Positions 1 to 9,067 of a stretch of DNA of 38,106 nucleotides are shown here, in pieces. This DNA comes from Rikenellaceae bacterium (GTDB lineage Bacteria; Bacteroidota; Bacteroidia; Bacteroidales; Rikenellaceae): positions 1 to 38,106 of the forward strand of contig SUZR01000014.1 in NCBI GenBank assembly GCA_015059845.1, given 5' to 3'. How positions within the stretch are numbered: the first letter of the stretch is position 1; each line of letters opens with the position of its first letter. A program made the translations under genes and the position numbers. The notes below the pieces were generated by a model. The model was given only the letters and a program-made list of their open reading frames with translations. It did not search any database and was not told where the DNA came from.

Positions 1-25
1 TGTGTTCAAAACAGCTAATTCCATA

Positions 26-640
26 CTACTTCTCAATTGTTAAATAAGCACCCTTAGCCCCGGGAATTGAACCCTTAACCAAAATAAGGTTGTTCTCGGG
101 AATTACCTTTAATACCTTCAGGTTAACAACCTTAACCTGATCGCCACCCATACGGCCGGCCAAACGCTTGCCTTTGAATACGCGTGACGGATAAGATGAA
201 GCACCCAATGAACCGGGCTTACGCTGACGGTTGTGCTGACCGTGGGTCTGACCACCTACACCACCAAAACCGTGACGCTTAACTACACCCTGAAAGCCTT
301 TACCCTTAGAGATACCTGTTACGTCTACCCAATCCTCCTCAGAGAACATCTCAACGGTAAGTGTATCACCCAGGTTCACCTCAGGCATACCCTTGAACTC
401 AGCCATCTTGCGCTTGGGAGTAGTGCCCGCCTTCTTGAAGTGACCTAACAAACTGTTGCTGGTGTGCTTTTCACTCTTGTCGTCATAGGCAATCTGTACA
501 GCCTCGTAAGTGTCCTTCTCGACTGTCTTGATTTGCGTAACTACACACGGACCAGCCTCAATGACAGTGCATGGTATGTTCTTACCCTCGGCACTGTAAA
601 CGGAAGTCATTCCGATTTTCTTTCCAATTAGTCCTGACAT
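26..640 (-). CDS. rplC: 50S ribosomal protein L3 (uL3)
   Basis: L3 binds 23S rRNA early in 50S assembly and sits near the peptidyl-transferase centre. The 204-residue product begins [15 protein letters not shown] and carries the L3 signature near residues 107-140 ([17 protein letters not shown], then [16 protein letters not shown]), the loop that reaches toward the active site. Length is normal for the family. It is the last gene visible of the str/S10 cluster, downstream of rpsJ on the same strand; rplD and the rest of S10 would lie beyond the window edge. The gap from rpsJ is unusually long (194 bp) and structured, see the separate entry. Identification is secure. Confidence 0.98.
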   Translation of the reverse strand: MSGLIGKKIGMTSVYSAEGKNIPCTVIEAGPCVVTQIKTVEKDTYEAVQIAYDDKSEKHTSNSLLGHFKKAGTTPKRKMAEFKGMPEVNLGDTLTVEMFSEEDWVDVTGISKGKGFQGVVKRHGFGGVGGQTHGQHNRQRKPGSLGASSYPSRVFKGKRLAGRMGGDQVKVVNLKVLKVIPENNLILVKGSIPGAKGAYLTIEK

Positions 641-834
641 TTTTCTGTCGAATTACGTTTGTTAAATTAAAGTGATTTGTATTTATTATAAATATAAGTA
701 TATATTCATTTTTTATTTACCCCAACCTCCTCTTGCGAGAGCCGAACTTATTACGTTCCGCCTTGGTTGAGACCGCACAACCTTGGGGCGCAACAAATCA
801 ATGCGCCCCACGTTGGCGATATTTTAGCTTAATA
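641..834 (-). promoter_or_regulatory. structured rpsJ-rplC intergenic leader (candidate)
   Basis: This 194-nt gap lies inside a ribosomal-protein operon where spacings are otherwise 14-34 nt. Read as minus-strand RNA it opens with a strong hairpin: GGGGCGC paired with GCGCCCC (8-bp perfect stem at 784-791 and 803-810, 11-nt loop), extended by CAAC/GTTG. Next come an overlapping alternative hairpin (GGTTG with CAACC, about 762-783) and two small hairpins (GAAC/GTTC and CTCT/AGAG, about 730-755). A long AT-rich tract then leads to the rplC start. Alternative pairing of the GGTTG segment is what a switching r-protein leader would look like. Calling it regulatory is inference; an RNA-processing site or internal promoter region is also possible. 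Confidence 0.4.
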
Positions 835-1140
835 TCAGACCTTAATCTCAACCTCTACGCCTGAAGGAAGCTCCAACTTCATCAATGCGTCGATTGTCTT
901 GGGGGTTGACGAATAGATGTCGATAATGCGCTTGAAAGTGCAGAACTGGAACTGCTCACGAGCCTTCTTGTTTACGAAAGTAGAGCGGTTAACCGTAAAA
1001 ATCTGCTTGCGTGTGGGCAGGGGCACCGGACCGCTTACCATAGCATCGGTAGCCTTCACTGTCTTCACAATCTTCTCAGCCGACTTGTCTACCAAGTTGT
1101 GGTCGAAAGACTTAAGCTTAATTCTAATCTTCTGGTTCAT
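835..1140 (-). CDS. rpsJ: 30S ribosomal protein S10 (uS10)
   Basis: S10 is a small-subunit head protein and, as NusE in other bacteria, a partner of NusB in antitermination. The 101-residue product has the family core: [21 protein letters not shown] at residues 5-25, the [17 protein letters not shown] segment around 37-53, and a C-terminal [11 protein letters not shown] strand. Length is typical. It starts 14 nt after fusA with no tuf between them, so the str operon runs directly into the S10 operon. Secure. Confidence 0.98.
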   Translation of the reverse strand: MNQKIRIKLKSFDHNLVDKSAEKIVKTVKATDAMVSGPVPLPTRKQIFTVNRSTFVNKKAREQFQFCTFKRIIDIYSSTPKTIDALMKLELPSGVEVEIKV

Positions 1141-1154
1141 ATTGTTTACTCTTA

Positions 1155-3263
1155 TTATTCTAAATCCTTACGTTTGCCGCTCTTCTCGATGATCTCCTTT
1201 GCCAAGTTAGCAGGAACCTCCTCGAAGTGCGAGAACTCCATAGATGATGTTGCACGGCCTGATGAAATGGTACGCAACACTGTTACATAACCAAACATCT
1301 CTGACAGGGGAACCTTAGCCTTAACCACGCGGGCTGTACCCTTCTGGTCCATACCCTGGATCATACCGCGACGCTTGTTCAAGTCTCCGATGATATCACC
1401 CATATTCTCCTCAGGAGTTACAACCTCTACTGACATAACGGGCTCCATGATAACTGAACCTGCCTTGGGAGCTGCCTGACGGAAACCATTGCGGGCGCAG
1501 ATCTCGAATGAGAGCTGATCTGAATCGACTGGGTGGAATGAACCATCCTTCAAAGTAACCTTCATAGCGTCGATTGTGTAGCCTGCCAATGCACCATTTG
1601 CCATTGCTGACTCGAAGCCCTTCTGAACTGCAGGGATAAACTCCTTAGGTACGTTACCACCCTTAACCTCGTCAACGAATGTAAGGCCAGTCTTACCCTC
1701 ATCTGCAGGACCGATCTCGAAGATGATATCGGCAAACTTACCACGACCACCAGTCTGCTTCTTGAATACCTCACGGTGCTGAACTGTCTTAGTAAGAGCC
1801 TCCTTATAGTTAACCTGAGGTGCACCCTGGTTGATCTCTACACCGAACTCACGACGCAAACGGTCAACGATGATATCCAAGTGGAGCTCACCCATACCGC
1901 TGATGATAGTCTGACCTGACTCCTCATCGGTACGAACTGTAAATGTAGGATCCTCCTCAGCAAGCTTACCAAGTGCGATACCGAGCTTATCCAAATCCTT
2001 CTGAGTCTTAGGCTCAACTGCAAGACCGATAACTGGCTCAGGGAATGTCATCTGCTCAAGTACCAATGGTGCGTTCTCTGCTGTAAGAGTATCACCAGTA
2101 CGGATCTCCTTGAAACCTACTGCTGCGCAGATATCACCTGCCTCAACGCGCTCAATTGGATTCTGCTTGTTTGAGTGCATCTGATAAAGACGACTGATAC
2201 GCTCACGCTTACCGCTACGAGCATTCAACACATAAGAACCTGCGTCCAAAGCACCTGAGTATGCACGTACGAATGCCAAACGACCTACGAATGGGTCAGT
2301 TGCAATCTTAAACGCAAGACCACAGAAAGGATCGTTTACTGATGCATTACGAGTCTCAGTCTCGTCTGTCTTAGGATTTACACCCTCTACTGCAGGAACA
2401 TCCAGCGGAGAGGGAAGGAACGCCATAATATAATCAAGCAACTTCTGTACACCCTTGTTGTGGAATGAAGAACCACACATCATAGGCACCAATGTCATAT
2501 TCATTGTTGCTGTACGGATAGCTGCGATCAACTCATCGGGAGTGATTGAATCGGGATCCTCGAAGAACTTCTCCATAAGAGCGTCGTCGGTTGCTGCAAC
2601 CTCCTCGATAAGCTTTGCACGCCACTCGGCTGCCTCAGCCTTCATATTCTCGGGAATCTCCTTAAGCTCGAAGTTATCGCGAACGGTCTTGTCGTCGTAG
2701 TAGTAGATTGCATTATTATATATAAGGTCAATCAAACCCTCGAACTTATCCTCAACACCGATAGGCAATACTACGGGAAGAGCTGTTGCTCCGAAGTGCT
2801 CCTTAATCTGAGCGCATACTGCAAAGAAGTCGGCACCTGTACGGTCCATCTTGTTAACATAACCGATACGGGGTACGTTGTACTTGTCAGCCTGACGCCA
2901 TACTGTCTCTGACTGGGGCTCTACACCACCTACTGCACAGAAAGTTGCCACAGCACCGTCCAATACGCGCAATGAACGCTCTACCTCAACGGTAAAGTCA
3001 ACGTGTCCCGGAGTATCGATCAAGTTGATCTGGTACTGGTGATCCTTGTAGTTCCAGAATGCTGTTGTAGCTGCAGAAGTAATGGTAATACCACGTTCCT
3101 GCTCCTGAACCATCCAGTCCATTGTGGCTGCACCCTCGTGAGTCTCACCAATCTTGTGAGTCTTACCCGTATAGAAAAGGATACGCTCAGAGGTTGTAGT
3201 CTTACCGGCATCGATGTGAGCCATGATACCGATATTACGAGTATATTTAAGATCTCTTGCCAT
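1155..3263 (-). CDS. fusA: elongation factor G
   Basis: EF-G is the translocase GTPase of translation and also acts in ribosome recycling with RRF. The 702-residue protein has all G motifs: AHIDAGKT at 15-22, the RGITI switch I segment at 57-61, DTPGH at 83-87 and NKMD at 137-140. Domains II to V follow, including GELHLDI in domain III and the domain IV segment [15 protein letters not shown]. It lies between rpsG and rpsJ with short gaps, as in a str operon. It is the classical housekeeping type by position and length; other EF-G paralogues, if any, are outside this window. Confidence 0.98.
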   Translation of the reverse strand: MARDLKYTRNIGIMAHIDAGKTTTSERILFYTGKTHKIGETHEGAATMDWMVQEQERGITITSAATTAFWNYKDHQYQINLIDTPGHVDFTVEVERSLRVLDGAVATFCAVGGVEPQSETVWRQADKYNVPRIGYVNKMDRTGADFFAVCAQIKEHFGATALPVVLPIGVEDKFEGLIDLIYNNAIYYYDDKTVRDNFELKEIPENMKAEAAEWRAKLIEEVAATDDALMEKFFEDPDSITPDELIAAIRTATMNMTLVPMMCGSSFHNKGVQKLLDYIMAFLPSPLDVPAVEGVNPKTDETETRNASVNDPFCGLAFKIATDPFVGRLAFVRAYSGALDAGSYVLNARSGKRERISRLYQMHSNKQNPIERVEAGDICAAVGFKEIRTGDTLTAENAPLVLEQMTFPEPVIGLAVEPKTQKDLDKLGIALGKLAEEDPTFTVRTDEESGQTIISGMGELHLDIIVDRLRREFGVEINQGAPQVNYKEALTKTVQHREVFKKQTGGRGKFADIIFEIGPADEGKTGLTFVDEVKGGNVPKEFIPAVQKGFESAMANGALAGYTIDAMKVTLKDGSFHPVDSDQLSFEICARNGFRQAAPKAGSVIMEPVMSVEVVTPEENMGDIIGDLNKRRGMIQGMDQKGTARVVKAKVPLSEMFGYVTVLRTISSGRATSSMEFSHFEEVPANLAKEIIEKSGKRKDLE

Positions 3264-3278
3264 TTAACTCTCTGTTTT

Positions 3279-3755
3279 TTAGAATCTGAAGTGTGCAAAT
3301 GCCTTGTTTGCCTCCGCCATACGGTGCATCTCCTCCTTACGCTTGAAGGCAGCACCCTGTGAGTTGTAGGCATCTACGATCTCTGCTGCGAGCTTCTCTG
3401 CCATTGACTTGCCGGCGCGCTTACGCGAATAAAGGACAAGGTTTTTCATTGAAATTGAAACTTTGCGCTCCGGTCTAACCTCCATAGGTACCTGGAAGGT
3501 CGCACCACCGATACGCTTTGACTTAACTTCGACTTGGGGTGTGATATTCTCAAGAGCCTGTTTCCAGATTTCCAGCGGAGATTTATCAGCATCCTTCATC
3601 TTCTTGCTTACCAACTCCAAAGAATCATAGAAGATGGTGTAAGCAATACTCTTCTTTCCATCCAGCATCAAATTGTTCACGAAACGAGTTACCTCAACAT
3701 CGTTGAACTTAGGATCCGGAAGTAGAATTCGCTTTCTAGGCTTAGCTTTTCTCAT
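3279..3755 (-). CDS. rpsG: 30S ribosomal protein S7 (uS7)
   Basis: S7 nucleates assembly of the 30S head and lines the E site. The 158-residue sequence begins [19 protein letters not shown] and has the family core [15 protein letters not shown] plus [15 protein letters not shown]. The C-terminus [18 protein letters not shown] is also typical. Second gene of the str operon, 34 nt after rpsL and 15 nt before fusA. Nothing unusual is visible. Confidence 0.98.
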   Translation of the reverse strand: MRKAKPRKRILLPDPKFNDVEVTRFVNNLMLDGKKSIAYTIFYDSLELVSKKMKDADKSPLEIWKQALENITPQVEVKSKRIGGATFQVPMEVRPERKVSISMKNLVLYSRKRAGKSMAEKLAAEIVDAYNSQGAAFKRKEEMHRMAEANKAFAHFRF

Positions 3756-3789
3756 TTTGTTTGCTAAAATTTAATTGTTTGTTGTTTTA

Positions 3790-4173
3790 CTACTTCTTAC
3801 CGGCCTTGGGTCGCTTAGCACCGTACTTTGAGCGACGTTGACGACGTCCGTCTACGCCTGCTGAATCAAGTGCACCACGCACGAGGTGATAACGAACACC
3901 CGGCAGGTCCTTTACACGACCGCCGCGTACGAGCACGATTGAGTGCTCCTGCAAGTTGTGACCCTCTCCGGGGATGTAGGCGTTGACCTCCTTGCCGTTG
4001 GTCAAACGCACACGTGCCACCTTACGCATAGCCGAGTTCGGCTTCTTGGGGGTAGTGGTGTACACACGTGTACAAACACCACGACGCTGGGGACACGCTG
4101 CGAGTGCCGGTGACTTACTCTTGTCCACCTGGCTTACTCGACCGTTTCTTACTAACTGTTGAATAGTTGGCAT
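3790..4173 (-). CDS. rpsL: 30S ribosomal protein S12 (uS12)
   Basis: S12 sits at the decoding centre and controls accuracy. The 127-residue protein starts [12 protein letters not shown] and contains the two loops where streptomycin-resistance changes occur in other species: [12 protein letters not shown] and [12 protein letters not shown]. Both read as wild type, with Lys retained in each. It is the first gene of the str operon; a Bacteroidota-type -7 element lies about 70 nt upstream. Confidence 0.98.
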   Translation of the reverse strand: MPTIQQLVRNGRVSQVDKSKSPALAACPQRRGVCTRVYTTTPKKPNSAMRKVARVRLTNGKEVNAYIPGEGHNLQEHSIVLVRGGRVKDLPGVRYHLVRGALDSAGVDGRRQRRSKYGAKRPKAGKK

Positions 4174-4240
4174 TGTAAAAACTTTGTCCTTTAATGTTAA
4201 TTTAAAAAAAATCGTCTTCTAAAACGTCCAATTCGGAGTG

Positions 4241-4248
4241 CAAAGGTA
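4241..4248 (-). promoter_or_regulatory. str operon promoter, -7 element
   Basis: The minus strand reads TACCTTTG followed by CA, a match to the Bacteroidota TAnnTTTG -7 element. No exact TTTG lies at the expected -33 distance, only a T-rich GTTTTT. It would give an rpsL leader of about 60 nt. Confidence 0.6.
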
Positions 4249-4492
4249 AACAAAATTTTTTAAAAACACTATATATATGACTCTTTTTTCGGCTTTTTTC
4301 AGCGATTTAGCCCATTTGCGATTCTTTTTACCTATGGTTTTACAGAAATTATAATGTTTTATTTATATATTACATATTATGGCTATAAATTACAGCGAGT
4401 TACGTTAACAATTTCTTAACATTTGGCTTCACATTGCGCACTGCGAAAAGAGAGAGAAAAACGGGCAAACGGAGCGATATAATTGGTCTAAA

Positions 4493-4524
4493 TTTGCACT
4501 TTTTTACGAAAAAATCTATCTTTA
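4493..4524 (+). promoter_or_regulatory. promoter of the DUF697 gene
   Basis: TTTG at 4493-4496, a 20-nt spacer, then TATCTTTA at 4517-4524. This is the Bacteroidota -33/-7 architecture, with A in place of the last G. The same TATCTTTAC form recurs upstream of the S46 peptidase gene. Confidence 0.65.
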
Positions 4525-4573
4525 CCGAAAGAATAACGGGGGCCGGAAACGCCCCAAAAAAGATACCAAAAAA

Positions 4574-5485
4574 ATGATAAGCAGAAAGAGTTTTATAGTG
4601 TGCGCCGTGGCCATCTTTATGGTGGTTACAATCTCGCTGGTGGGCAACATCATAACCATCGGCGACAAGGCGGCGGAGATTCATCCCTGGGTTGGATGGG
4701 GATTTTATATTGTTTTGGGGCTCTTCGTGTTACGCTTCATCGTGTGGCCGACGCTGAAATTTCTCTTCACGCCCGAACTGAAGGGTGACGAGCGCGACCG
4801 CATCGAGGAGATGGAGGCTGACGAGCTGGCCCGCTACGCCAAGAATCTCTCGATGAACCAGCAGGAGAAGGAGCTTTTTGCCGAGGCGGAGACGCCGTTG
4901 CAGGGCGTGCGCAAGGTTTTGGAGCAGCGCGACAAGGAGGCGACACAACTTATCCGCAAGGCGGCGCTCAATGTCTTTATCGTGACGGGAATTAGCCAAA
5001 ATGGCTCGTTCGATATCATCACGGCCTTCGGTATGAACATACAGATGATTAACCGTCTGGTCAACCTGCGTCACCGCCGTCCCACGTTCACGCAGTTGCT
5101 TGAGTTGTATGTGGTTATACTCTCCTCGACACTCATCATCAGCCTCACGGACAACATCCTCGACGAGATTGACACCAGCGAGCTGTTCGGCTCGGTGGCG
5201 GGCGGCATAGCCAAGACACTGATAGCCTCATCGGTCAACGGTGCGATGAATGCCTATATGACGCTGCGCATCGGCAAGATGACGATGAAGTATCTGGAGC
5301 TGGGTAGCAAGCGCTTCAAGCAGAATCGTGGCAAGCTCCGCCGCGAGGCACGCCGCAGCGCCCTGAAGGAGGTACCCGCCATCGCAAAGAGCGGCATTGA
5401 GAGCATCAAGGAGTCGGTAAAGAGTTCTACGTGGGACAAAATCACCAGCCTCAACCCGTTGAAAAAAAGCACGGCACAGGAGTAA
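4574..5485 (+). CDS. DUF697-type membrane protein
   Basis: A 303-residue membrane protein of no known biochemical function. Hydrophobic segments lie at about 8-29 and 40-66. A charged helical stretch follows (70-128), then a domain resembling DUF697 (about 130-260, with AALNVFIVTGISQNGSFDII), which includes a hydrophobic segment near 175-193 and the AKTLIASSVNGAMNAYMTLRIG segment near 213-234. In other bacteria DUF697 is found in YcjF-like membrane proteins and next to or fused with GTPase domains; no GTPase gene is adjacent here. The C-terminal 60 residues are basic and probably cytoplasmic. It has its own promoter and is followed after 71 bp by the S46 peptidase gene, which also has a promoter, so it is probably monocistronic. 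Family call from memory of the motif. Confidence 0.75.
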   Translation: MISRKSFIVCAVAIFMVVTISLVGNIITIGDKAAEIHPWVGWGFYIVLGLFVLRFIVWPTLKFLFTPELKGDERDRIEEMEADELARYAKNLSMNQQEKELFAEAETPLQGVRKVLEQRDKEATQLIRKAALNVFIVTGISQNGSFDIITAFGMNIQMINRLVNLRHRRPTFTQLLELYVVILSSTLIISLTDNILDEIDTSELFGSVAGGIAKTLIASSVNGAMNAYMTLRIGKMTMKYLELGSKRFKQNRGKLRREARRSALKEVPAIAKSGIESIKESVKSSTWDKITSLNPLKKSTAQE

Positions 5486-5488
5486 TAT

Positions 5489-5519
5489 TTTGATTTTTCG
5501 ACTCTACGCACTATCTTTA
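5489..5519 (+). promoter_or_regulatory. promoter of the S46 peptidase gene
   Basis: TTTG at 5489-5492, a 19-nt spacer and TATCTTTA at 5512-5519, about 37 nt before the start codon. The -33 element begins immediately after the stop codon of the DUF697 gene. Confidence 0.7.
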
Positions 5520-5556
5520 CGCTCGAAAAAGATATAATATATATAAATATAGTACT

Positions 5557-7647
5557 ATGAAAAAATTTCTTTTAACACTTGCGGCCGCTGCACTTTCGTT
5601 TACAGCTATGGCCGATGAGGGTATGTGGCTGCTGCCCTACCTTCAGAAGATGAACATCAAGGATATGAAGGCAAAGGGATTGAAACTCTCGGCTGAGGAT
5701 ATCTACTCAATCAACAAATCATCACTCAAGGACGCTATCGTAATCTTCGGCGGCGGCTGCACGGGTGAGATTGTATCGGAGAAGGGTCTTATCTTCACAA
5801 ACCACCACTGCGGTTACGGCTCTATTCAGGCTTTGTCGTCTGTTGAGCACGACTACCTGAAGTACGGCTTCTGGGCTTCGTCACACGGCGAGGAGCTGCC
5901 CTGCCCGGGTTTGTCTGTTCGTTTCGTGCGCTCTATCGAGGATGTTACGGCTCAGATTCTGGGCAACGTACCCTCGACAGCTGGCGAGGCTGAGCGTCAG
6001 AAGATTATCGACGAGAATACCGAGGCCCTCATCAAGGAGATGAGCAAGGATTTCCCCGCAAGCAAGCGCGCTCAGGTTGTGGAGTTCTTCGGTGGCAACC
6101 AGTACTTCGCATTCGTATATGAGGTATTCAACGATATTCGTTTGGTGGGTACTCCTCCCTCATCTATCGGTAAGTTTGGTGGCGACACAGACAACTGGAT
6201 GTGGCCCCGTCACACTGGCGACTTCTCTATCTTCCGCGTATATGCCGACAAGGATAACAAGCCCGCAGCATACTCAAAGGAGAACGTGCCCTACAAGGCT
6301 CCCCGCCACCTGGAGATTTCTTTAGACGGCGTGAAGGAGGGTGACTTCTCGATGATTATGGGCTTCCCCGGCTCTACGACACGTTATATGACCTCATACG
6401 AGATTGACCAGATGCTCGAGGTTGATAACCCGCAGCGTATCTTCATCCGCGGCGAGCGTCAGGAGATTTTGTGGGAGGCTATGGAGGCGAGCGACGAGAT
6501 TCGTATCAAGTACGCATCGAAGTATGCCGGCTCATCTAACTACTGGAAGAACTCAATCGGTATGTCTCGCGGTATCCAGAAGCTGGGCGTGAAGGCTCAG
6601 AAGGAGGCTGAGGAGGCTGCGTTCCAGAAGTGGGCTAACGAGAACACCCTGCCCGAGGAGGGCTTCATCGACGCGCTGCCCAATATGAAGCGCGTGGTTG
6701 CTGAGATTACTCCCGTGGAGGGTAATATGCAGTACTTGCAGGAGGCGTTCCTGCGTGGTGTGGAGCTTATCACTCCCGCGCGTGCGCGTCAGGTATCGGC
6801 TGGCTTCTACAAGGATTATGACGCAGAGCTGGACCGTAAGGTTGCCAAGCGTATGCTCACAATCGCACGCGAGAATATGAATCCCGAGGCTCTGCCCTCG
6901 TTCTACGCTGAGGTGGTAGATAAGAAGTTTGGTGGCGACATCGAGAAGTATGTTGACTACGTATATGACAACTCTGTATTCACCTCTCTGGAGAAGGCTC
7001 AGGCTGCAACCGACGAGCAGAAGAAGACTGACCCCGCAGCGGAGTTGGCAAACTCTGTAATGGACTCTTACCGCGCCATCTACCCCAAGTATGTTGAGTT
7101 GGCACCCCAGTTCAACCAGGCACACCGCCTCTACGTTGCTGGCTTGATGCGTATGCAGCCCAACAAGGCGTGGTACTCGGACGCAAACTTCACAATCCGT
7201 TTGACTTACGGTAACGTTCTGCCCTACAACCCCGCAGACGCTATCACATACAACTACTTCACAACTCTTGAGGGTGTTATCGCCAAGGAGGATACCTCTA
7301 ATCCGTTGGAGTTCACCGTCGAGGAGAAGCTCAAGGAGCTCTACCGCAACAAGGACTACGGCCAGTACGCTGCCGAGGATGGTCGCCTGCACGTGGGCTT
7401 CCTCTGCAACCTCGATATTACAGGCGGTAACTCTGGCTCACCCGTATTGGATGCTAACGGCCGCCTGATTGGTCTGGCATTCGACGGCAACTGGGAGGCA
7501 ATGTCGGGCGACGTGGCATTTGAGCCCGAGTTGCAGCGTTGCATCGCGGTGGATGTTCGCTATGTGTTGTTCGTGGTTGACAAGTTCGCCAACTGCCAGC
7601 ATATTATGAGCGAGCTCGACATCGTAAAGAGCAAGAAGCGCAAGTAA
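5557..7647 (+). CDS. S46 family dipeptidyl-peptidase, DPP7-like
   Basis: A periplasmic serine exopeptidase of family S46, which removes dipeptides from oligopeptides taken up by peptide-fermenting Bacteroidota. The 696-residue protein has a signal peptide (MKKFLLTLAAAALSFTAMA, residues 1-19). The catalytic His lies in TNHHCGYG (H83/H84), the Asp region is GGDTDNWMWPRHTGDF (about 208-223), and the nucleophile is Ser626 in GGNSGSPV. Eighteen residues after the nucleophile is Gly644 (in FDGNWE). In the characterised Porphyromonas enzymes this position is Arg673 in DPP11 (Asp/Glu specific) and Gly in DPP7, so a DPP7-like preference for hydrophobic P1 residues is inferred. A promoter lies upstream and a hairpin terminator follows. 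Confidence 0.93.
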   Translation: MKKFLLTLAAAALSFTAMADEGMWLLPYLQKMNIKDMKAKGLKLSAEDIYSINKSSLKDAIVIFGGGCTGEIVSEKGLIFTNHHCGYGSIQALSSVEHDYLKYGFWASSHGEELPCPGLSVRFVRSIEDVTAQILGNVPSTAGEAERQKIIDENTEALIKEMSKDFPASKRAQVVEFFGGNQYFAFVYEVFNDIRLVGTPPSSIGKFGGDTDNWMWPRHTGDFSIFRVYADKDNKPAAYSKENVPYKAPRHLEISLDGVKEGDFSMIMGFPGSTTRYMTSYEIDQMLEVDNPQRIFIRGERQEILWEAMEASDEIRIKYASKYAGSSNYWKNSIGMSRGIQKLGVKAQKEAEEAAFQKWANENTLPEEGFIDALPNMKRVVAEITPVEGNMQYLQEAFLRGVELITPARARQVSAGFYKDYDAELDRKVAKRMLTIARENMNPEALPSFYAEVVDKKFGGDIEKYVDYVYDNSVFTSLEKAQAATDEQKKTDPAAELANSVMDSYRAIYPKYVELAPQFNQAHRLYVAGLMRMQPNKAWYSDANFTIRLTYGNVLPYNPADAITYNYFTTLEGVIAKEDTSNPLEFTVEEKLKELYRNKDYGQYAAEDGRLHVGFLCNLDITGGNSGSPVLDANGRLIGLAFDGNWEAMSGDVAFEPELQRCIAVDVRYVLFVVDKFANCQHIMSELDIVKSKKRK

Positions 7648-7667
7648 TTATATATAATATATATGGT

Positions 7668-7704
7668 AAAAAGGTTGGTCACAGCGCGTGGCCAACTTTT
7701 TTTA
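7668..7704 (+). terminator. terminator after the S46 peptidase gene
   Basis: AAAAAG leads into GTTGGTCA (7674-7681), a 7-nt loop, then TGGCCAAC (7689-7696) and a run of seven T. The stem pairs fully with one G-U. It is a clear intrinsic terminator about 25 nt after the stop codon. Confidence 0.85.
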
Positions 7705-7763
7705 TTTTATTGCCCTATAACAAAAAATTATTGCGCAAAAGACTGACATTACGAAAATAATAT

Positions 7764-7771
7764 TATTTTTG
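7764..7771 (+). promoter_or_regulatory. possible -7 element for the downstream secreted-protein gene
   Basis: TATTTTTG fits TAnnTTTG and lies 58 nt before the ATG at 7829. No good TTTG is found at the -33 distance, so the call is moderate. Confidence 0.45.
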
Positions 7772-7828
7772 TGAAATAGAGGCCATAGGGCCTCAACTAA
7801 CCCAAACTTTAATAACACAACCTAACAG

Positions 7829-8251
7829 ATGAAACGATTTTTACTGCTCGTCGCAACGATATTTTTCGTGCAGGGATTGGCCGCGCAGGCACTCAGCCCT
7901 GAGACCTTAGCCAAGCGTGCCAAGCGCAAGAACCTCACCGTGAAGGAGTGGAACACCGATTCGGCAAAGAAGAGCCGTTGGATGGACCACCTCACCGTTT
8001 ATGACGAGGAGGGGCGCAAGATAGAGGAGATTGAGTACAACCAATTCGGTCAGGTGGAGCGCATCACGTGCGAGTACGACCCCGTGACGAGTATGGTCAT
8101 CCGCGAGGTGGTGTATGACCACCGCAACAAGCCCACGCGCATACGCAAGTACGAGTACAACGACGACGGCACGAAGTGCAAGCAATACAACTACCTACCC
8201 AGCGGAAAGCTCTACACGATAAAGATTTTTGAGTACGTCTTTGACGAGTAG
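7829..8251 (+). CDS. small secreted protein with YD-like repeats
   Basis: A 140-residue exported protein of unknown function. Residues 1-19 form a signal peptide ending near GLAAQA. The mature part is basic and has three loosely repeated strands of the type (V/I)x(V/E)YDxxG(K/R): LTVYDEEGRKIEE, IEYNQFGQVERI and YEYNDDGTKCKQYNY, followed by SGKLYTIKIFEY. These resemble the YD/RHS-like or MORN-like beta-hairpin repeats common in small Bacteroidota exported proteins. The stop codon lies 4 nt before the start of the VTC-domain gene, so the two are probably cotranscribed and this protein may serve the same envelope process. No family assignment is made. Confidence 0.75.
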   Translation: MKRFLLLVATIFFVQGLAAQALSPETLAKRAKRKNLTVKEWNTDSAKKSRWMDHLTVYDEEGRKIEEIEYNQFGQVERITCEYDPVTSMVIREVVYDHRNKPTRIRKYEYNDDGTKCKQYNYLPSGKLYTIKIFEYVFDE

Positions 8252-8255
8252 CAAG

Positions 8256-9035
8256 ATGACCTACGAGCAGCTAAACTCTCTCCCCGTGTGGGACGTGATG
8301 CCCACCATCACGCTCGGCGAGATGTCGGCCATAAAGCTGATGAATCGCGTCGATACCAAGTTTGTTATGCCCGAGCGACAGCTCGTACAGCTACTGGAGA
8401 TGGCTGCGGAGGAGTACTCGGTGCAGGTGATTGATGGGGTGAGGGCTTGCGGTTACACCACGCTCTACTACGACACGGCCAACTACGATATGTACACGCG
8501 CCACCACAACCAGCAGCTCGTGCGCCAGAAGATACGCTCGCGCCGCTACGAGGAGAGTGGGCAGTGCTTTATCGAGGTGAAGAACAAAACAAACAAGGGT
8601 CGCACCAAGAAAAAACGCATCGTAATCCCCGACAGCGCCTTTGACTGCGTAGCGAGCCACGCCGAGGCGCACGCCTTCCTAAGCGAGCGGGCAGCCTACG
8701 CGCCCGAGGAGATTGCACCGGCGCTCATCACATCGTTCGACCGCATAACGCTGGTAAATAAGGCTCACACAGAGCGACTTACGATAGACACAAACCTCCG
8801 CTTCCGCAACGTGCGCAAGCAGACCGAGGGCGAGATGGAGGGGCTGGTGATTGTGGAACTGAAGCAGGATGGAATGTACTTCTCGCCGATGAAGGAGATA
8901 CTTCAGCGACTGCGTGTAAAGCCCTTCAAGGTGAGTAAATATTGCCTGGGAACGGTACTCTCGCAGGCCGAGGTGAAGCACAACCGCTACAAGCGCAAGA
9001 TACGATTAATTGAAAAAATGTTATACAACGAGTAG
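8256..9035 (+). CDS. VTC-domain polyphosphate polymerase-like protein
   Basis: A 259-residue soluble protein resembling the VTC catalytic domain, the CYTH-like tunnel fold that makes polyphosphate from ATP in yeast Vtc4. Visible family features are KLMNRVDTKFVMP near the N-terminus, YDTANYDMYTRHHNQQ, the basic strand RQKIRSRRYEESGQCFIEVKNK, the KGRTKKKR patch, and a C-terminal RLRVKPFKVSKYCLG. The alternating basic and acidic residues fit a triphosphate tunnel with metal ligands. I chose ATG 8256; an in-frame TTG 27 nt upstream would overlap the previous gene. The next gene encodes DUF4956, the usual genomic partner of this family in Bacteroidota. Polyphosphate synthesis is inference from the family; the bacterial proteins are little characterised. 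Confidence 0.85.
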   Translation: MTYEQLNSLPVWDVMPTITLGEMSAIKLMNRVDTKFVMPERQLVQLLEMAAEEYSVQVIDGVRACGYTTLYYDTANYDMYTRHHNQQLVRQKIRSRRYEESGQCFIEVKNKTNKGRTKKKRIVIPDSAFDCVASHAEAHAFLSERAAYAPEEIAPALITSFDRITLVNKAHTERLTIDTNLRFRNVRKQTEGEMEGLVIVELKQDGMYFSPMKEILQRLRVKPFKVSKYCLGTVLSQAEVKHNRYKRKIRLIEKMLYNE

Positions 9036-9067
9036 GCCGCGCGGCCAAAATTTAACACTGCCCAAAT

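Larger units (their letters stand above)
4174..4573. other. 400-bp divergent intergenic region, str operon / DUF697 gene
   Basis: No gene is visible here. The half next to rpsL is very AT-rich and holds the rpsL -7 element near 4245. The half next to the DUF697 gene holds a complete plus-strand promoter at 4493-4524. Homopolymer runs and the AT-rich stretch 4330-4395 separate them. I saw no convincing small ORF or structured RNA in it. Confidence 0.6.

Noticed and set aside
6553..7392. 279-codon open frame on the minus strand
   Set aside because: Antisense to the S46 peptidase catalytic domain; no start context and composition rich in Leu/Val typical of a shadow frame.
8229..8255. Upstream TTG start for the VTC-domain gene
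   Set aside because: It would overlap the preceding gene and add MSTSLTSSK with no family match; ATG at 8256 gives the normal start.
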